Part shown: one piece after another, positions 11,788 to 11,794 of the stretch
Layout of the letters: each line of letters opens with the position of its first letter
How positions within the stretch are numbered: the first letter of the stretch is position 1
Assembly: GCA_946478635.1 (NCBI GenBank)
Contig: CAMLCX010000109.1
Coordinates: 1-11,794 of the forward strand
Direction: 5' to 3'
DNA: 11,794 bases
From: an uncultured Pseudomonadota bacterium
GTDB taxonomy: Bacteria; Desulfobacterota_B; Binatia; UBA9968
Notes under the pieces: model-generated
Told to the model about the DNA's origin: nothing
What the model saw: the letters and a program-made list of their open reading frames with translations, nothing else
The model's database searches: none
Position numbers and translations under genes: made by a program

Positions 11788-11794
11788 CAGGCAC

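Larger units (their letters stand above)
11407..11794. other. Gene-free region made of mosaic repeat fragments
   Basis: No convincing coding sequence is found on either strand. The short frames present lack ribosome-binding sites and family features, and their codons simply follow repeats. Recognisable pieces are CCTGAGCAATGTCGAAGG (11512-11529), an ATTTCGACCGACGGGAGAAAT-like piece near 11562-11581 (given here only by position and ends), an ATCCC/GGGAT hairpin at 11590-11612, the GACGAGCC hairpin at 11612-11631, and a final hairpin at 11761-11785. Such pieces recur between genes in many uncultivated bacteria and give rise to false ORFs. Confidence 0.65.

Overview
The window (about 57 % GC by eye) looks like a chromosome segment of an uncultivated environmental bacterium, plausibly deltaproteobacterial or a related Desulfobacterota-like lineage. 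That is inference from gene content: a CoxL/CoxM-type molybdenum hydroxylase, an NMT1/SsuA-like periplasmic binding protein, a LysR regulator resembling the selenium-metabolism type, and repeat-rich intergenic DNA. No RNA gene, IS element or CRISPR array was seen.

Layout. (1) 1-1714, plus strand: the 3' part of a molybdopterin-binding large subunit and a complete FAD-binding medium subunit, closed by a rho-independent terminator. (2) 1893-6878, minus strand: six genes read toward the left in the order Sec-peroxiredoxin, LysR regulator, EgtB/OvoA-like non-heme iron protein, DUF427 protein, Cys-peroxiredoxin (bcp), Tat-exported transglutaminase-like protein. The last has its own sigma70-type promoter. 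(3) 7000-8461, plus strand: a ygfZ-like gene whose promoter lies so close to its ATG that the mRNA should be almost leaderless, then a Rieske ferredoxin and a strong terminator. (4) 8527-9818: a divergent Nudix hydrolase / HAD hydrolase pair. (5) 9876-10109: the 5' remnant of a propionyl/acetyl-CoA synthetase gene, minus strand. (6) 10258-11229: an ABC-transporter substrate-binding protein, minus strand. (7) 11257-11794: gene-free DNA packed with inverted repeats and mosaic repeat fragments.

The main discovery is at 6411-6878. A conventional ORF finder sees only the C-terminal 91 residues. Read through one in-frame TGA (6744-6746), the gene encodes a complete 155-residue BCP/PrxQ-type peroxiredoxin with a good ribosome-binding site. 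The TGA sits exactly at the peroxidatic cysteine (DDTPG-U-TKEAC). Immediately downstream, at 6714-6735, is a hairpin with a G at the start of its apical loop, as expected of a bacterial SECIS element. The Cys-containing paralogue at 3072-3539 has the same protein sequence after the active site (TKEACGFRD), but its codons do not form that hairpin. The gene is therefore very probably a selenoprotein. The LysR gene directly downstream resembles selenium-metabolism-associated regulators, so the segment may be a selenium-dependent redox module carrying both Sec and Cys versions of the same enzyme.
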